From Muribaculaceae bacterium (GTDB lineage Bacteria > Bacteroidota > Bacteroidia > Bacteroidales > Muribaculaceae): a stretch of 36,922 nucleotides of DNA. The DNA is taken from positions 1 to 36,922 of the forward strand of contig JAFVPD010000019.1 in the NCBI GenBank assembly GCA_017505535.1. The letters run 5' to 3'. Numbering within the stretch: the first letter of the stretch is position 1; the number at the start of each line of letters is the position of its first letter. Both the position numbers and the translations under genes were made by a program. The notes beneath the pieces are model-generated. The model did no database searches. It worked only from the letters and a program-made list of their open reading frames with translations, and was not told where the DNA came from. Positions 35,375 through 36,922 of this stretch are shown piece after piece.

Positions 35375-36135
35375 AATTAAACACATTTAAGGTATTTATT
35401 TGGAGTAATATTATTCCTCAAGTTTTTTTCTTTGGTATTGCCTTGCAAAAATAATTACGATGAACGTTTTTTACAAAAAATTTAGTTCGCTTTTAGTTCG
35501 CTTTTTATACTACATTTATTTTCAATGCGTTACAAGAGCACTTTTGTTACTATTTATACACACTCACTACCTTAAGTGGTGAGTTTTTCTTTGGACATAA
35601 GAACAAAATGACATAATTTTTTGTCTCTGAAAACCTGTTCTTCTGTTCTTTTGTCTCAATCAGCTGCTCACTTGATGCAGTTGCCACGTAGTGACTGAGG
35701 GGTACTGCATCATACCTCCTCCCGGCTTCGCCGTGTTGCAGTGGGTTTCGCAATCGTGTACCGGCTGCATCATACCACCTCCCGGCTTCGCCGTACTCCT
35801 CCTACCTTAGGAGGAGAGCTTTGATTTCTTAGGAGGAGCTTTGATACCATAATCTTTAGTTTTAGACATAAAAAACATAATTTTTTGTTTTTGGACATAA
35901 GAACAAAATGACATAATTTTTGTCTATGAAAACCTGTTCTTCTGTTCTTTTGTCTCAAAAAATTTCACTCACATTCTTGTTCATCTGTCTCAATTAGCTG
36001 CTCACCTGAATCAGGTGAGCTTTTGGGCGCAAATTTAACTTGAGTTTATTAAATAATTGCACAAAAAGAGTGTGCATTTTGTGTGCATTTTCAATGGCGG
36101 TGGGTAAACCTCTGATTACCAAAGGGCTAAACAGA
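35375..36135. repeat. Hairpin-rich repeats, copy B plus a third partial copy; no gene
   Basis: About 760 non-coding bp. Copy B spans about 35565-35830: ACATAA/TTCTTTTGTC inverted pair, CGGC-TTC-GCCG hairpins, and TTA stem-loops. It resembles copy A closely over 35593-35766. The segment TGCATCATACC..CC is partly duplicated inside it (35706 and 35766). A third partial copy starts at 35893, exactly 300 bp after copy B, and covers about 65 bp. A perfect palindrome GCTCACCTGA-A-TCAGGTGAGC lies at 36000-36020. Copies A and B run in the same direction. Confidence 0.7.
36058..36076 (-). terminator. Possible terminator of the regulator gene
   Basis: On the minus strand TGCACA and TGTGCA (36071-36076 and 36058-36063) form a 6-bp stem around a 7-nt loop, followed by ATTATTT. 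It lies about 60 bp after the stop at 36136. Short stem, weak support. Confidence 0.4.
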
Positions 36136-36922
36136 CTACAATTTGACTATAAAATCATCAAAATCTTTGGGTTTCCCTGCTTTTTTGAAGAATTTTGTAT
36201 ATAAACGACGTCGCATTGACGATACATTTTCTTTACTTGAGCATAAAATTTTGCTGATTTCGGTTGGAGTGAATTCAGCCTTAAGCAGAATACATAGTTT
36301 GTACTCTTTTTCGTTGAGGGAACAAATTTCCAATAATGTGTCTTTAAATTGAGGGTAGTATGTCAGGATTAACGATTCAATGTCTTTCCAAAAATCGGTA
36401 GCAATAGGTTGGTTATTATCGATTAACGACCTCACTTGTTGTATCTCTTTTGAAGATGTGATAGCTGCTCTAATGCGATCTTGATTTTCAAGTTTAGTCT
36501 CATGCTGTAATTTTAGAGATTGCAGTAGAGTTTTAGTTGCTGTGATTTCTTTTTTCAGAGTGTCGGTTATTGATTTCTCTGTGTGTAGTTCGTGTTCTTG
36601 CGATGATAGTTTGGCCGAGAGTAACTCGATTTGTTGAGCTAAATTCTGACTGTTGGCTATAATGCGTTTAGATTTTTCGGCTTGTGCGCGATGTTTGTTT
36701 CTTGTATAAAAATAATATAATGTTATTAGAATTATACCACTAATCAAAATTACTATCAATATACTATTGACGAGGTTGGCATTTTGTTTTTGAATTTTAG
36801 TAAGTTCCAGTTCTTTAAGATATAGGTCACGCTGAGCAGTGAGTATAGGTTGAGTGAGCATGGCTCTAATACTTGAGTCCTGTTTGTTTATGCCAGCCCT
36901 AAGGTTCTTAAAAGCACGTTCA
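36136..36922 (-). CDS. Membrane-anchored coiled-coil regulator with C-terminal HTH (5' part beyond window)
   Basis: The frame has no stop up to the right edge, so at least the last 262 codons are seen and the N-terminus lies outside. After about 45 residues comes one membrane helix (SILIVILISGIILITLYYFY), then a long coiled coil (about 65-150, rich in Leu/Glu/Lys: QQIELLSAKLSSQEHEL), and a LuxR/GerE-like DNA-binding end: LNEKEYKLCILLKAEFTPTE, ISKILCSSKENVSSMRRRLY. Such proteins in Bacteroidetes often carry TPR repeats in front of the helix and act as regulators; whether TPRs are present here is not visible. The helix-turn-helix would be cytoplasmic and the missing part periplasmic. Confidence 0.75.
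   Translation of the reverse strand, partial: ERAFKNLRAGINKQDSSIRAMLTQPILTAQRDLYLKELELTKIQKQNANLVNSILIVILISGIILITLYYFYTRNKHRAQAEKSKRIIANSQNLAQQIELLSAKLSSQEHELHTEKSITDTLKKEITATKTLLQSLKLQHETKLENQDRIRAAITSSKEIQQVRSLIDNNQPIATDFWKDIESLILTYYPQFKDTLLEICSLNEKEYKLCILLKAEFTPTEISKILCSSKENVSSMRRRLYTKFFKKAGKPKDFDDFIVKL

Noticed and set aside
35565..36030. CRISPR array
   Set aside because: Repeats are few, unequal in length, full of nested palindromes and without regular spacers; no cas gene nearby.

Overview
The window looks like a chromosomal segment from a gut-type member of the Bacteroidales, probably close to Muribaculaceae or Prevotellaceae. Support: secreted proteins end in type IX secretion (T9SS) type A sorting domains; an outer-membrane beta-barrel protein has a CarboxypepD_reg-like N-terminus; start sites lack Shine-Dalgarno sequences; and several promoters fit the Bacteroidetes pattern of a -33 TTG followed about 20 nt later by TAnnTTTG. 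The species cannot be fixed from sequence reading alone.

Layout. (1) 1-5784, minus strand, AT-rich: a secreted-protein cluster with an S74 (intramolecular chaperone) protein, a gingipain-family C25 cysteine protease, a T9SS cargo protein, and a repetitive beta-helix-like protein cut by the left edge. (2) 6012-10400, plus strand, higher GC: two phage-type genes, a structural or stabilisation-like protein and a terminase large subunit with intact ATPase and nuclease motifs, but no capsid, portal, integrase or lysis gene beside them. (3) 10484-17044: a beta-helix lipoprotein, an EptA-like phosphoethanolamine transferase, a Gly/Pro/His-rich lipoprotein on the other strand, and a large outer-membrane beta-barrel protein. 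(4) 17045-17730: a non-coding stretch with a minus-strand SRP RNA (ffs) and its own promoter. (5) 17731-28216, plus strand: a T9SS protein with expression-type codon use and a strong terminator, then a run of two tandem phosphodiester-glycosidase (NAGPA) proteins, an ATPase-Toprim/DUF4435 protein resembling a fused PARIS anti-phage protein, menA, and a tandem ABC ATPase. (6) 28209-32219, minus strand: two transglutaminase-fold envelope proteins, one with a catalytic triad and one without the cysteine. (7) 32230-36135: an accessory zone of hairpin-rich direct repeats around a T9SS protein (paralogue of the one at 1489) and a three-gene cassette: an orphan RHS-tip HExxH toxin-like protein, a lipoprotein and a small secreted protein. 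(8) A membrane-anchored coiled-coil regulator with a C-terminal HTH runs off the right edge.

The genes mostly serve the cell surface: T9SS cargo, outer-membrane and lipoprotein components, and envelope enzymes. The parts most worth a second look are the orphan terminase pair, the ATPase-DUF4435 protein inside an envelope/menaquinone gene run, the repeat-bracketed toxin cassette, and the S74 protein whose predicted self-cleavage site lies upstream of its sorting domain.
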